This document shows, piece after piece, positions 1-8,781 of a stretch of 64,000 bases of DNA (position 1 is its first letter; the number at the start of each line of letters is the position of its first letter). A program made the position numbers and the translations under genes. Location of the stretch: assembly GCA_964500805.1 (NCBI GenBank), contig CAZCQH010000007.1:79304-143303 (forward strand), read 5' to 3'. A model generated the notes under the pieces. That model made no database searches. It was not told the DNA's origin and saw only the letters and a list, made by a program, of their open reading frames with translations. The DNA comes from Ga0077555 sp964500805 (GTDB lineage Bacteria; Pseudomonadota; Alphaproteobacteria; Rhizobiales; Hyphomicrobiaceae).

Positions 1-972
1 CGGCGAGAGTCGAAGACAGAAGCACCCAATTACTCAATTATAGACCTTCAGACTGGAGGCCGCCAAGCGCTCACGAATTTCCAGGACCCGGCGCCGGCGC
101 TTCGCCAGATCACTCGCGAATTGATCACGTACAAGCGCGCCGATGGAGTGCCGCTCTCGGGAACACTCTATCTTCCGCCAAACCACAGTGAAGGGGCGCG
201 ACTGCCGGCGCTCATCTGGGCCTACCCGCTGGAATTCTCGGATGGGGGAACCGCCGGCCAAGTCAGGAGCGCGCCGAATCGGTTCTGGCTGCCGGCGGCG
301 ACTTCACCGGTGCTGCTCGCCCTGCACGGTTACGCCGTTTTGATGGATGCCACCATGCCGATCGTTGGCGATCCGGAGACCGTCAACAACACCTTCATCG
401 AGCAGATCACGCAAAACGCCAAGGCGGCGGTCGAAAAGCTTGACGCGATGGGGATAGTGGATCCGAAGCGGATCGTTGTCGGCGGCCATAGCTACGGCGC
501 GTTCATGACCGCGAACCTGCTTGCGCACACGGACCTGTTCGCAGCCGGAATCGCGCGCAGCGGCGCCTACAATCGCACGCTCACGCCGTTCGGATTTCAG
601 GGTGAGCGGCGTTCCTACTGGGAGGCGACCGAGCTCTATACGAAGATGTCGCCGTTCACCTACGCCAACAAGATCAACGAGCCGCTGCTGCTCATTCATG
701 GCGAAATGGACACCAATCCAGGGACCTTGCCGATTCAGTCGGAGCGGCTCTATCAGGCAATGCGCGGCACAGGCGGAACAGCGCGCCTCGTCACCTTGCC
801 GTTCGAAGATCATGGCTATGCTTCGCGTGAGGCGGTGCTGCACGTTGCGGCTGAGATGATCGCGTGGGCCGACCGCTGGACGAAGCCGAACAAGGGTGAG
901 AGCGCCGTCCGAAACAACGTGAGCACGAAGCCGGGGCAGGAGATCGAAGCCGTCCCTGCACAGAAGCATTGA
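1..972 (+). CDS. S9-family prolyl oligopeptidase, C-terminal part (cut by window edge)
   Basis: The reading frame is open from base 1, so the gene begins before the window; 323 codons are visible. The visible part is the alpha/beta-hydrolase catalytic domain of an S9 serine peptidase (acylaminoacyl-peptidase or DPP-IV-like). The nucleophile is the Ser of GGHSYGAF (codon at 490-492). The acid is the Asp of LIHGEMDTNP and the general base the His of FEDHGYASR, in the usual order. The stretch before this domain should be the end of a beta-propeller. The last 25 or so residues after the helix ending in WADRWTKP are a low-complexity tail. The gene ends 29 bp before the stop of amiC, which converges on it. 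The family assignment is firm; the substrate is not known. Confidence 0.85.
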   Translation, partial: RRESKTEAPNYSIIDLQTGGRQALTNFQDPAPALRQITRELITYKRADGVPLSGTLYLPPNHSEGARLPALIWAYPLEFSDGGTAGQVRSAPNRFWLPAATSPVLLALHGYAVLMDATMPIVGDPETVNNTFIEQITQNAKAAVEKLDAMGIVDPKRIVVGGHSYGAFMTANLLAHTDLFAAGIARSGAYNRTLTPFGFQGERRSYWEATELYTKMSPFTYANKINEPLLLIHGEMDTNPGTLPIQSERLYQAMRGTGGTARLVTLPFEDHGYASREAVLHVAAEMIAWADRWTKPNKGESAVRNNVSTKPGQEIEAVPAQKH

Positions 973-1001
973 GCAGCGGTACATGCTTTGGTGCCGAACT
1001 G

Positions 1002-2357
1002 TCACTTTTGATTGGGCGGATGCTTCTGGAAGAAACTGCTGATCGCCTTGGTGATCGCGTCGGCGACCCCGGTCTGCCATTCCGCTGATGCCATGAGAGC
1101 TTCGTCCTCAGCGTTGCTCATATAGCCGAGCTCAATCAGGACGGCGGGCGAGCCGGGTTGGCGCAGGACACGAAACGGCGCCGACTTTATCGGGTCTTTG
1201 GCGAGTTGCAGCTTTTGACGCAAATGGCCAGCGAGCATGCCCCGGAACTCGTTGGAAAACGTGTGGGATTCGCGGCGCATGAGGTCGAAAAGAATGTCTC
1301 GTACCTGTCCGTCGGCTTGGTCGGCCTGCACTCCGATTCCAGCAAGGAGATCGGCGGAGTTCTCTTTTTCGGCCAGCCTTCGGGAGCGCTCGTCCGAGGC
1401 GCGTTCTGATAAGGCGTAGACGGACGCGCCCCGGATGCTTTGGGCAGCGTCTTTTTGGTCGAGCGAGTCGGCGTGGATCGACACGAACAGGTCGGCATTG
1501 GCACGCTGAGATATCCGCACACGTTGGTCGAGTGACACGAATGCGTCGGTCGTGCGCGTCAGGACGACGTCGAAGCGTCGCATCGCCATGAGGCTCTTGC
1601 GGACCTGCAGCGCGACGGCGAGGACGATGTCCTTCTCGCTGCCGCGAGAGCCCAAAGCGCCCGGATCGATGCCCCCGTGCCCCGGATCGATGACGACAAC
1701 CGGTCGCGCCCGGTCCGCTCCGGCTCGCGCCTTATGAGCCGCTGTTTCGGCTGCTCCTGGGTCGGGAAGCTCGATTGCATGGGCCGCGTACGCAAGCTCC
1801 GCGGCGGCAAACTCGGTTGGGGTAGTCGCCACGAGCACAATCTCGAGGCGATGGCCAGGGGCGCCTGCAACAATGTGTGCGCGCTCGACTCGCGTTGGCC
1901 CGGAAGTGTCGATGACGATCCGCGCCTTGTTTTGAGCATAGTGGCCGAATCGGAAAGCCGTGACGAGGCCGGTTCCTTGCCGACCAGTGCCGCCAGGGAG
2001 CTCAAACGCAACCTGATCGAGATCCAGCACGACCCGGTAGGGGTTGCTCAACCGCGAGAGCGAAAACGCGACCTGGCCGGTGATGCCGAACACCAACCTC
2101 GTGCGCTGACCATCGCCTTCGATTGTGGCCGAGTTCATGATCTTGAACCGGCCCGGACCGTCTGCGGCGGCGCCCGACTGTCCCCCTCCGTCCTTGGTCG
2201 TCACTGGTGCCGCTGGCGGCAAGTTCACCGAAGCGCCCCATCCTGGAGCCGTGCCGCTGCCTTGTGCGTGGGCTCTTGAGAACTGTAATCCGCACGAAAT
2301 GACGCCAATGCAGCTCACGAGCAGCACAAGCGACGTTTTGCGCATCTTGCTGGTCAA
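1002..2357 (-). CDS. amiC: N-acetylmuramoyl-L-alanine amidase (AmiC type)
   Basis: This is a periplasmic zinc amidase that cuts the bond between MurNAc and the stem peptide when daughter cells separate. The 451-residue product has a signal peptide at about 1-32 (hydrophobic LVLLVSCIGVISCG, ending AHA-Q). An AMIN domain follows at about 75-165 and targets the enzyme to peptidoglycan at the septum. The Amidase_3 domain fills about 220-445. Zinc ligands are visible in DPGHGG (His), GSEKD (Glu) and SIHAD (His), and the catalytic Glu in IELGYMSN. It lies head to head with rne, a pairing familiar from alphaproteobacteria. A start at the second Met (MRKTS) would shorten it by four residues. Confidence 0.93.
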   Translation of the reverse strand: MTSKMRKTSLVLLVSCIGVISCGLQFSRAHAQGSGTAPGWGASVNLPPAAPVTTKDGGGQSGAAADGPGRFKIMNSATIEGDGQRTRLVFGITGQVAFSLSRLSNPYRVVLDLDQVAFELPGGTGRQGTGLVTAFRFGHYAQNKARIVIDTSGPTRVERAHIVAGAPGHRLEIVLVATTPTEFAAAELAYAAHAIELPDPGAAETAAHKARAGADRARPVVVIDPGHGGIDPGALGSRGSEKDIVLAVALQVRKSLMAMRRFDVVLTRTTDAFVSLDQRVRISQRANADLFVSIHADSLDQKDAAQSIRGASVYALSERASDERSRRLAEKENSADLLAGIGVQADQADGQVRDILFDLMRRESHTFSNEFRGMLAGHLRQKLQLAKDPIKSAPFRVLRQPGSPAVLIELGYMSNAEDEALMASAEWQTGVADAITKAISSFFQKHPPNQK

Positions 2358-3139
2358 ACTCGAACACCCCCTGCGAGCGATAGCTTTACTCTACGGCTCC
2401 AACTGGAAAGCGCTACATTCCCTCGAACTGTAGACTTTCTGAATTCGTCTGCATCGGAAAAGGTTCATCTCCGGTCGGCCTTTGCCAGAAGCTGCCGGCA
2501 GCACACGGAATCCTTGCATCGTCGCGTTCAACCAAGTATTGCTTCTCCCGTTCCGTCCAATCTATGGGCGGCACGCGACCGCGTTGCAGTGAGCCAACGG
2601 GCAGGACGAACCGGTTCGAACAGATAGTTCGGCAGGAATTGTTCGGGGCATGCGTGCGCCGAGAGGGTGCAGCGCCAAGAACAATGCCGGAACTTGGTGC
2701 GTTGTGCTGGCGTTTTGGGGTGCAGCCCGGTTGAAGATTCGCCTCGGATTTTGCCGTGTTAGCTGCGCGTTTGTGCGCTGTGCGGCGAGATCATCGGCCC
2801 AATAAGTGCTGATCGGCTCGATCAGCAGTGCCCTCTGTTGGCTTGCGGGTCAGCAGAAAACAATATTCAACAGGACTCCAAGTCCTAAAGGACTATGAGA
2901 CATCGGAGCATCAGAACCGGGAGCAGCAGGACCTCTGGTCTGACCGTATTGGGCCATGCCCAGCGCGTGCTGATCCCTCGCTCAAACGGAACCCTTCCCT
3001 GGGTTAACGGTGTAGCGCGATCGCTCCTCGAGACAACGTCAACCCCCTCACATCATCGCGCTTTCGATCGCGTATGGCGATTCGGCGGCCGCCTGTCCGC
3101 CGATCTCCGTGCTGCGCGCCAGCGCGCTAGGACGACATT
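2358..3139 (+). promoter_or_regulatory. amiC-rne intergenic region with long rne leader
   Basis: These 782 bp hold no convincing gene. They contain the divergent promoters and probably a long rne 5' leader; RNase E autoregulates through its leader in enterobacteria. Visible structures are a perfect 8-bp stem with a 5-nt loop at 2807-2827 (TGCTGATC/GATCAGCA). A second set lies at 2872-2894, where AGGACT, AGTCCT and AGGACT follow one another, so the middle segment can pair with either neighbour. The transcription start was not determined. Confidence 0.45.
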
Positions 3140-6016
3140 ATGGACAAGCACAACAAGATGCTTATCGATGCCACCCACCCCGAGGAGACCCGGGTTGTGG
3201 TGCTGCGCAACGGTCGAGTAGAAGAGTTTGATTTCGAGTCCGCCAGTCGAAAACTGCTCAGAGGCAATATCTATCTGGCGAAGGTCACACGCGTCGAGCC
3301 GTCCTTGCAGGCCGCCTTCGTCGAGTACGGGGGCAACAGGCACGGCTTTCTTGCATTCAGTGAAATTCACCCCGACTACTACCAAATTCCGGTTGCCGAC
3401 CGGGAGGCGCTGAAACAGGCGGAGGCCGAGGCAGAAGCCGCCGCCGAAGCGGAAGCCGACGAGCGAGTTCGGCGCCGCTCTCGGGGAAGGCGCCAGCGTG
3501 CTCCACAGTCCGAAGGTGGCACTGAGCAGCCCTATCCCGGTAATGGCGACAGCTATTTCGATGATCGCACCGACAGACCTCGCGGGCGCGTCGGTGGCAG
3601 AGGCGTTGAGCGACCGCGAGCTCTCGCTAGCGATGGCGAGTCGAGCGACTATACAGTTGAGGGCTATCGGGAAAGCTCTAACGATTCTAGCGATGCTGGT
3701 GTCACGGGGAGCTTCGCCGAGCCACGCTCAGATTCCGACTTGGTAGACCACGGCGAACGTTTTTCGGAAGGTGCCGAAGAAGCAGGCGACTTCGAATCGA
3801 ACCGCAGCATCGCAGAGATGGAGCCGATCGAAGAAGCCGCCAGTGAAGCTGACGCTTTCGAGGAGGTGCCCGAGCGCCCGCGCCGAAGAATGCGGCAATA
3901 CAAGATCCAAGAGGTGATCAAGCGTCGTCAGATTATCCTCGTGCAGGTGGTCAAGGAGGAGCGTGGCAACAAGGGCGCAGCCCTCACGACCTACATCTCG
4001 CTCGCCGGACGCTACACCGTGCTGATGCCGAATACTGGGCGCGGCGGTGGTATCAGCCGTAAGATCACCCAGGCACAGGACCGCAAGCGCCTGAAGGCCA
4101 TCGCCGAGGAACTCGAGGTTCCAGACGGCATGGGGCTGATCATTCGCACTGCCGGTGCCGCGCGCACGATGCAGGAAATCAGGCGTGACTACGAATACTT
4201 GTTGCGGCTTTGGGAGAATGTTCGTGACTTGACGCTGGCCTCGACAGCCCCTTGCCTCGTCTATGAAGAAGGCAACCTGATCAAGCGCTCGATCCGCGAT
4301 CTTTACAACAAGGACACTGGCGAGATCCTGGTTGCTGGCGAACCCGCGTTCCGCGAGGCTCACCAGTTCATGGGCATGTTGATGCCTGGTCACAGCGACG
4401 ATGTTATCCACTACCGGTCGCCGGAACCGCTGTTTAATCGTTTCGGCATTGAGCGTCAGCTCAACGCCATGTTCAACCCAATGGTGACACTGCGGTCCGG
4501 TGGTTACATCGTTATCAATCAAACTGAAGCTCTGGTCGCGATCGATGTAAACTCGGGCCGCTCGACGCGCGAGTTTTCAATCGAGGAAACGGCGCTCAAC
4601 ACGAACATCGAAGCTGCTGAGGAGATTGCGCGACAGCTTAAGCTGCGCGATCTCGCTGGTCTCATTGTGATCGACTTCATCGACATGGAGGAGAAGCGCA
4701 ATAACCGGACAGTCGAGCGGCGGCTGAAGGATGCGCTGCGGCACGACCGTGCTCGCATCCAGGTGGGCCGTATCTCGCACTTCGGACTTCTCGAGATGTC
4801 ACGGCAGAGGCTGCGGACGGGAGTCGTCGAGGGATCGACATCGCAGTGCCCGCATTGCCAAGGAACTGGCACGATCCGCTCGATCGAGTCGATCGCGCTT
4901 GTCGTATTGCGCGGTCTGGAAGAGCAGTTGATGCGTCAGCCCGCATCGGTTGTCGTTCAGACGAATGCTGGCGTCGCGCTTTACATACTCAACAACAAGC
5001 GACCGTTTATCAATGAAATGGAGCGCCGATTCGGCATCTCCATTTCTATCGAAGCCAACGATCGCATGCACAGCGCCAACTTCGCGATCGAACGAGCCGC
5101 GCAAGCGCCGGATCAGACCAAAGTGCAGAGCGCCGCTGTCAATATGGACTGGGGCTTCGACAGTTCCGAGCGTGACGAAGAACAGGAAGATCAAGAGCCG
5201 GCGAGAAATGCCTATCGGCGCGATCGGTTCGGCGACGAGGATCGGGATGAGCAAGGCGGCGAGGGTGGACTGAATCGCCGTCGGCGCCGCCGTCGCCGCG
5301 GCGGCCGTGGTGGCGAACGGTTTGAAGATGATCGACGGTCGGACAGCGGGTCATTTGCTGATGATCGAGAGCAACGCCACGAGGCACGCGATCGAGCCAA
5401 CCGCAATGGCGAAGAACATGCCGCTCGGAATGACAAGTATGGCGATCGGTATGATCCGAGTGAACGCGTAAACGACCGCGAACAGCTGGATTCTGACGAA
5501 CAAAGTACTGCTGATCGGTACGGTCGGGAGGAGGACGCTGGTGGATACGACGTGCCTCGCGAAAAGGCCGGCAGCTCGGATGACCATGAGCGCAACGCGG
5601 AGGGGAGGTCTCGGCGTAGCCGCCGCCGCGGTCGTCGGGGTGGTCGCTCTCGGACGGGCGACGATCGCGGCCATTCAGAGGGTGCGCGACAGAGTGGCAA
5701 TAATCTGCACTCTCCGGCATATGGCGTGGAAAGTAGCGATGCCGAGGGTAGGGTCGACGCGGTAGAGCGCGAGCCGATCAACGACGTTGAGCATCTGGAA
5801 GGCAGATACGCCGGGGCGCGTGATGCGCAACGGCCGACAATCGTCGACTTTGTCGATCAGCCTCCTCCCGCACGTCACGATAACGAGCGTCGGACGATTG
5901 TCGAGATTGCCGCCCCTGCATCATCGGCTCAATCCGAGGAGCCGGAGGCGACGCAGTCAGCTCAGCAGCCGTCCCGAAAAGGCTGGTGGCAGCGGCGATT
6001 TGGTGGTGGCGACTGA
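3140..6016 (+). CDS. rne: Ribonuclease E
   Basis: This is the essential endoribonuclease that starts mRNA decay and processes rRNA and tRNA precursors; it also scaffolds the degradosome. It has 958 residues. The N-terminal S1 domain is interrupted at about 95-250 by an acidic and Arg-rich insertion and resumes at MRQYKIQEVIKRRQ, a layout known from alphaproteobacteria. The catalytic DNase-I-like domain has its metal Asp residues in VAIDVNSGRS (about 470) and VIDFIDMEE (about 513). The Zn-link Cys pair is CPHC (about 570-573). After about 680 the chain is disordered, with Arg clusters (RRRRRRRRGGRGG and a second near 810-825) that should bind RNA. It ends GWWQRRFGGGD; the GWW peptide is the PNPase-docking motif described for Caulobacter RNase E. 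The ATG start follows AGGACG. Confidence 0.97.
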   Translation: MDKHNKMLIDATHPEETRVVVLRNGRVEEFDFESASRKLLRGNIYLAKVTRVEPSLQAAFVEYGGNRHGFLAFSEIHPDYYQIPVADREALKQAEAEAEAAAEAEADERVRRRSRGRRQRAPQSEGGTEQPYPGNGDSYFDDRTDRPRGRVGGRGVERPRALASDGESSDYTVEGYRESSNDSSDAGVTGSFAEPRSDSDLVDHGERFSEGAEEAGDFESNRSIAEMEPIEEAASEADAFEEVPERPRRRMRQYKIQEVIKRRQIILVQVVKEERGNKGAALTTYISLAGRYTVLMPNTGRGGGISRKITQAQDRKRLKAIAEELEVPDGMGLIIRTAGAARTMQEIRRDYEYLLRLWENVRDLTLASTAPCLVYEEGNLIKRSIRDLYNKDTGEILVAGEPAFREAHQFMGMLMPGHSDDVIHYRSPEPLFNRFGIERQLNAMFNPMVTLRSGGYIVINQTEALVAIDVNSGRSTREFSIEETALNTNIEAAEEIARQLKLRDLAGLIVIDFIDMEEKRNNRTVERRLKDALRHDRARIQVGRISHFGLLEMSRQRLRTGVVEGSTSQCPHCQGTGTIRSIESIALVVLRGLEEQLMRQPASVVVQTNAGVALYILNNKRPFINEMERRFGISISIEANDRMHSANFAIERAAQAPDQTKVQSAAVNMDWGFDSSERDEEQEDQEPARNAYRRDRFGDEDRDEQGGEGGLNRRRRRRRRGGRGGERFEDDRRSDSGSFADDREQRHEARDRANRNGEEHAARNDKYGDRYDPSERVNDREQLDSDEQSTADRYGREEDAGGYDVPREKAGSSDDHERNAEGRSRRSRRRGRRGGRSRTGDDRGHSEGARQSGNNLHSPAYGVESSDAEGRVDAVEREPINDVEHLEGRYAGARDAQRPTIVDFVDQPPPARHDNERRTIVEIAAPASSAQSEEPEATQSAQQPSRKGWWQRRFGGGD

Positions 6017-6199
6017 TCGTAATGTTCGGCAGTAGTCGCGACGATCTCGGTGTTCTGTTCAAGCATGCGACGCATGCGCTGGAACTCTTTCGCTGTGGTT
6101 GTTCTGCAAAGGCCGGTTTGAGCGCGAAGGAGCGGGCTCAGTCGGCTTATGCCTGAGGTCACCTTTTCCATGACCAGTACCTGAGCGCGATCGCAGTAG

Positions 6200-6224
6200 T
6201 TCAGTTAGCCTCTCGCTAACTGAA
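6200..6224. terminator. Perfect 10-bp inverted repeat downstream of rne
   Basis: TTCAGTTAGC and GCTAACTGAA are separated by CTCTC. The stem lies 183 bp after the rne stop and about 100 bp before a small ORF. No T-run follows on either strand, so it may be a factor-dependent terminator, an mRNA 3'-end stabiliser or an operator for the small gene. Confidence 0.4.
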
Positions 6225-6327
6225 GAGCGCGAACATATGTCTCCTTCGGAACAGCGCAGGTGTGTTTCTGCGCGTACTCTTGCATTGTCGTTATCGATTT
6301 CGAATTGGGCATTTCAGGACAATTACA

Positions 6328-6480
6328 ATGAAGACAGCCATAGCCATAGCGGCAACAATCGCCATCGCCACAGCCGGGATTGCTACGTTGAAATCAAAGG
6401 AAGAGCCTTCGATCTCACCCACTGAACTGACGATCAAGCACGGCAGAGATTTGCCGAAGATCGAAGCCAATGGCATTTGA
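6328..6480 (+). CDS. Small exported or membrane-anchored peptide (50 aa), unknown function
   Basis: A 50-codon frame begins with MKTAIAIAATIAIATAGIAT, which looks like a signal peptide or a single membrane anchor. The remaining 30 residues are polar, including SPTELTIKHGRDLPKIEANG. A weak Shine-Dalgarno (CAGGAC) lies about 9 nt before ATG 6328; a longer upstream start at 6262 is less likely because the hydrophobic segment would then be internal. The layout of a signal-like N-terminus and a short tail with a DLP motif resembles small secreted proteins often left unnamed in Hyphomicrobiales. No function can be assigned. It converges on prpE. Confidence 0.45.
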   Translation: MKTAIAIAATIAIATAGIATLKSKEEPSISPTELTIKHGRDLPKIEANGI

Positions 6481-6539
6481 GCGATTTGGCAGGAGCTAAT
6501 GACACCTATCGGGGACACCAGTTCGCCTGCTCCGAGGCG

Positions 6540-8462
6540 TCAGGCCGGCGGCTTGGCATTCTCTGCCATGCCTCGGGATTTCATGACTTGAGTGATTTCG
6601 TCGAGGATGACGGGATCGTCGATGGTGGCGGGCATCTTCCAGGATTCGCCATCGGCGATCTGGCGAAGCGTGCCGCGGAGGATCTTGCCGGAACGCGTCT
6701 TGGGAAGGCGTTTCACGGTCATCACCTGCTTGAAGGCGGCCACGGGACCGATTTCGTCACGCACGAGCTTGATGACTTCAGCCTCGATCTCCCTGGCGTC
6801 ACGGTTGACGCCGGCATTGAGCACGATGAAGCCGACCGGGATTTGGCCCTTGAGCTCATCTGCGACGCCGACAACGGCAGACTCCCCGACATCATTGTGC
6901 TTTGCGACGACCTCTTCCATTTGCCCGGTAGAGAGACGATGCCCCGCGACGTTGATCACGTCGTCGGTGCGCGCCATCACAAAGACGTACCCGTCCTTGT
7001 CGATGAAGCCGGCGTCCGATGTCGTGTAATAGCCCTTGAAGTCGGCGAGGTAGCTCTTGCGGAAGCGCTCATTGTTGCCCCAGAGCGTCGGCAGGCAGGA
7101 CGGCGGCAGTGGCAGCTTGACTGCGAGCGTACCGGTTTGGCCGGGTGGCACAGGATGGCCCTTTTCGTCGAGACATTGCAGGTCGTAGCCGGGCATAGGC
7201 ACAGTCGGTGACCCGTATTTGACGGGGAGCGCACCGAGCCCGACTGGATTGCCAGCAATGGGCCAGCCGGTCTCCGTCTGCCACCAGTGATCGTAGACTG
7301 GCACTTGCAAATTGGCCTCGGCCCATTTGATCGTCTCGGGATCGGCACGTTCGCCTGCGAGAAACAGCGAACGGAAGGCGCGCAAGTCATAGTTTCTGAT
7401 CAGCTCGCCTTTCGGATCTTCCTTCTTGATGGCGCGGAAAGCGGTCGGCGCGGTGAACATCGCGGCTACTTTGTGCTCGGCGATGACTCTCCAGAAAGCG
7501 CCGGCATCTGGAGTCCCGACAGGTTTGCCTTCGTAAAGAACCGTCGTGCATCCGTGCAGCAATGGGGCGTAGACGATGTAGCTATGGCCGACGACCCAGC
7601 CGACATCGGAGGCGGCCCAGTATACTTCGCCGGGTTCGATGCCGTAGTGGTTCTTCATCGTCCACTTCAGCGCCACCATGTGACCGCCGTTGTCGCGAAT
7701 GACGCCCTTCGGCTGCCCGGTCGTGCCGGATGTGTAAAGGATGTAGAGCGGGTCCGTCGCAGCAACGGGCACGCAGCCGGCTTTGCGGCCGCGGGACTTG
7801 GCGTCCTGCACGAGATCCTCCCAGTCATGATCCCGGCCAGCGATCAACGTCGCTTTTTCCATGGGTCGCTGCAGGATCACGCAGGTCGTAGGTTTGTGCT
7901 CGGCGAGCTCGATGGCTTTATCGAGCAGTGGCTTGTAGGGGATGACTCGCGTTGTCTCGATGCCACAGCTTGCCGAGAGAACCGCGACGGGCTTGCTATC
8001 ATTGAAGCGGGTCGCGAGCTCGCTTGCCGCGAAGCCGCCGAATACGACGGAGTGAATGGCACCGATTCTGGCGCAGGCCAGCATGGCGATGGCCGCTTCG
8101 GGCACCATGGGCATATAGATGATGACGCGATCACCCTTCTTGATGCCGAGGTCCTGCAGCACGCCGCCGAGTGTTGCCACCTCATGGGTGAGCGTCTGAT
8201 AGGTGTAGCTCTTGGTGGTCTTGGTGACGGGGCTGTCGTAGATCAGCGCCTTCTGCTGGCCGCGGCCTCGCAGCACATGGCGATCGAGGCAGTTATAAGC
8301 GGTGTTGCACTCCGCGCCAGTGAACCAGCGGCCATACTCGCCGGCGTAGGGATCGAAAACCCTATCCCAGAGATTGATCCAATCGATCTCGCGTGCCGCC
8401 TCGGCCCAGAACGTCTCCGGGTCCTTCTTCCACGCGGTGTAGACGTCGTGATAGCGGCTCAT
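6540..8462 (-). CDS. prpE: Propionyl-CoA synthetase (PrpE-type acyl-CoA ligase)
   Basis: This ANL-superfamily enzyme activates propionate, and probably acetate, with ATP to the acyl-AMP and then the CoA thioester. Its 640 residues match the usual PrpE length. It starts with the ACAS_N segment (YTAWKKDPETFWAEAAREIDW). The P-loop-like A3 motif is YTSGTTGQPKG, the aromatic motif DHWWQTETGWP, and the adenylate-binding Asp sits in YYTTSDAG. The C-terminal catalytic Lys lies in KTRSGKILRG, a site often controlled by acylation. The start at 8462 is preceded by GAGAGGGAAG on the coding strand; an extension to 8585 adds a non-conserved 41-residue tail. No methylcitrate-cycle genes are adjacent, so the propionate route is inferred only from the family. 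Confidence 0.88.
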   Translation of the reverse strand: MSRYHDVYTAWKKDPETFWAEAAREIDWINLWDRVFDPYAGEYGRWFTGAECNTAYNCLDRHVLRGRGQQKALIYDSPVTKTTKSYTYQTLTHEVATLGGVLQDLGIKKGDRVIIYMPMVPEAAIAMLACARIGAIHSVVFGGFAASELATRFNDSKPVAVLSASCGIETTRVIPYKPLLDKAIELAEHKPTTCVILQRPMEKATLIAGRDHDWEDLVQDAKSRGRKAGCVPVAATDPLYILYTSGTTGQPKGVIRDNGGHMVALKWTMKNHYGIEPGEVYWAASDVGWVVGHSYIVYAPLLHGCTTVLYEGKPVGTPDAGAFWRVIAEHKVAAMFTAPTAFRAIKKEDPKGELIRNYDLRAFRSLFLAGERADPETIKWAEANLQVPVYDHWWQTETGWPIAGNPVGLGALPVKYGSPTVPMPGYDLQCLDEKGHPVPPGQTGTLAVKLPLPPSCLPTLWGNNERFRKSYLADFKGYYTTSDAGFIDKDGYVFVMARTDDVINVAGHRLSTGQMEEVVAKHNDVGESAVVGVADELKGQIPVGFIVLNAGVNRDAREIEAEVIKLVRDEIGPVAAFKQVMTVKRLPKTRSGKILRGTLRQIADGESWKMPATIDDPVILDEITQVMKSRGMAENAKPPA

Positions 8463-8781
8463 GCGCACTTCCCTCTCGATCGAACGTCGTTCGGCTGCAG
8501 CTGCACTGGTCAGCCGGTGGTCGGGTCTCTCAATGGCTTCGTTTGACCACTGTTGGCCAGCGCGGACAAGTCGTCGAACGTCCAATCGACTTCCAGTGTA
8601 GCGCTGGAGGCGCGCAAATCGGGCGCGAGGGCCATGCTGGGTGGCGAAGGAGGACCGTAAGGCGTCCCGTGCGGCCGGGGGGCTTCTTCACGATCGAGCC
8701 GCACTTGACTGGAGCGGACGTGACAGAGCCAGCACATGATGTCCCTGCAAAGTTGTTTCGCCGTTTAGGCCGCCCTGTCGA
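8463..8781. other. Intergenic, no gene seen
   Basis: These 319 bp lie between the minus-strand MetE-like gene and prpE, both on the minus strand. The short frames here lack both homology and ribosome sites. The stretch should carry the prpE promoter and the end of the upstream transcript. Confidence 0.4.

Noticed and set aside
5212..5781. Arg/Ser-rich minus-strand frames opposite the rne tail
   Set aside because: They come from the Arg-codon clusters of RNase E read in reverse.
7287..8546. 419-codon plus-strand frame opposite prpE
   Set aside because: It is a GC-rich shadow of a strongly conserved gene, with no family motif of its own.
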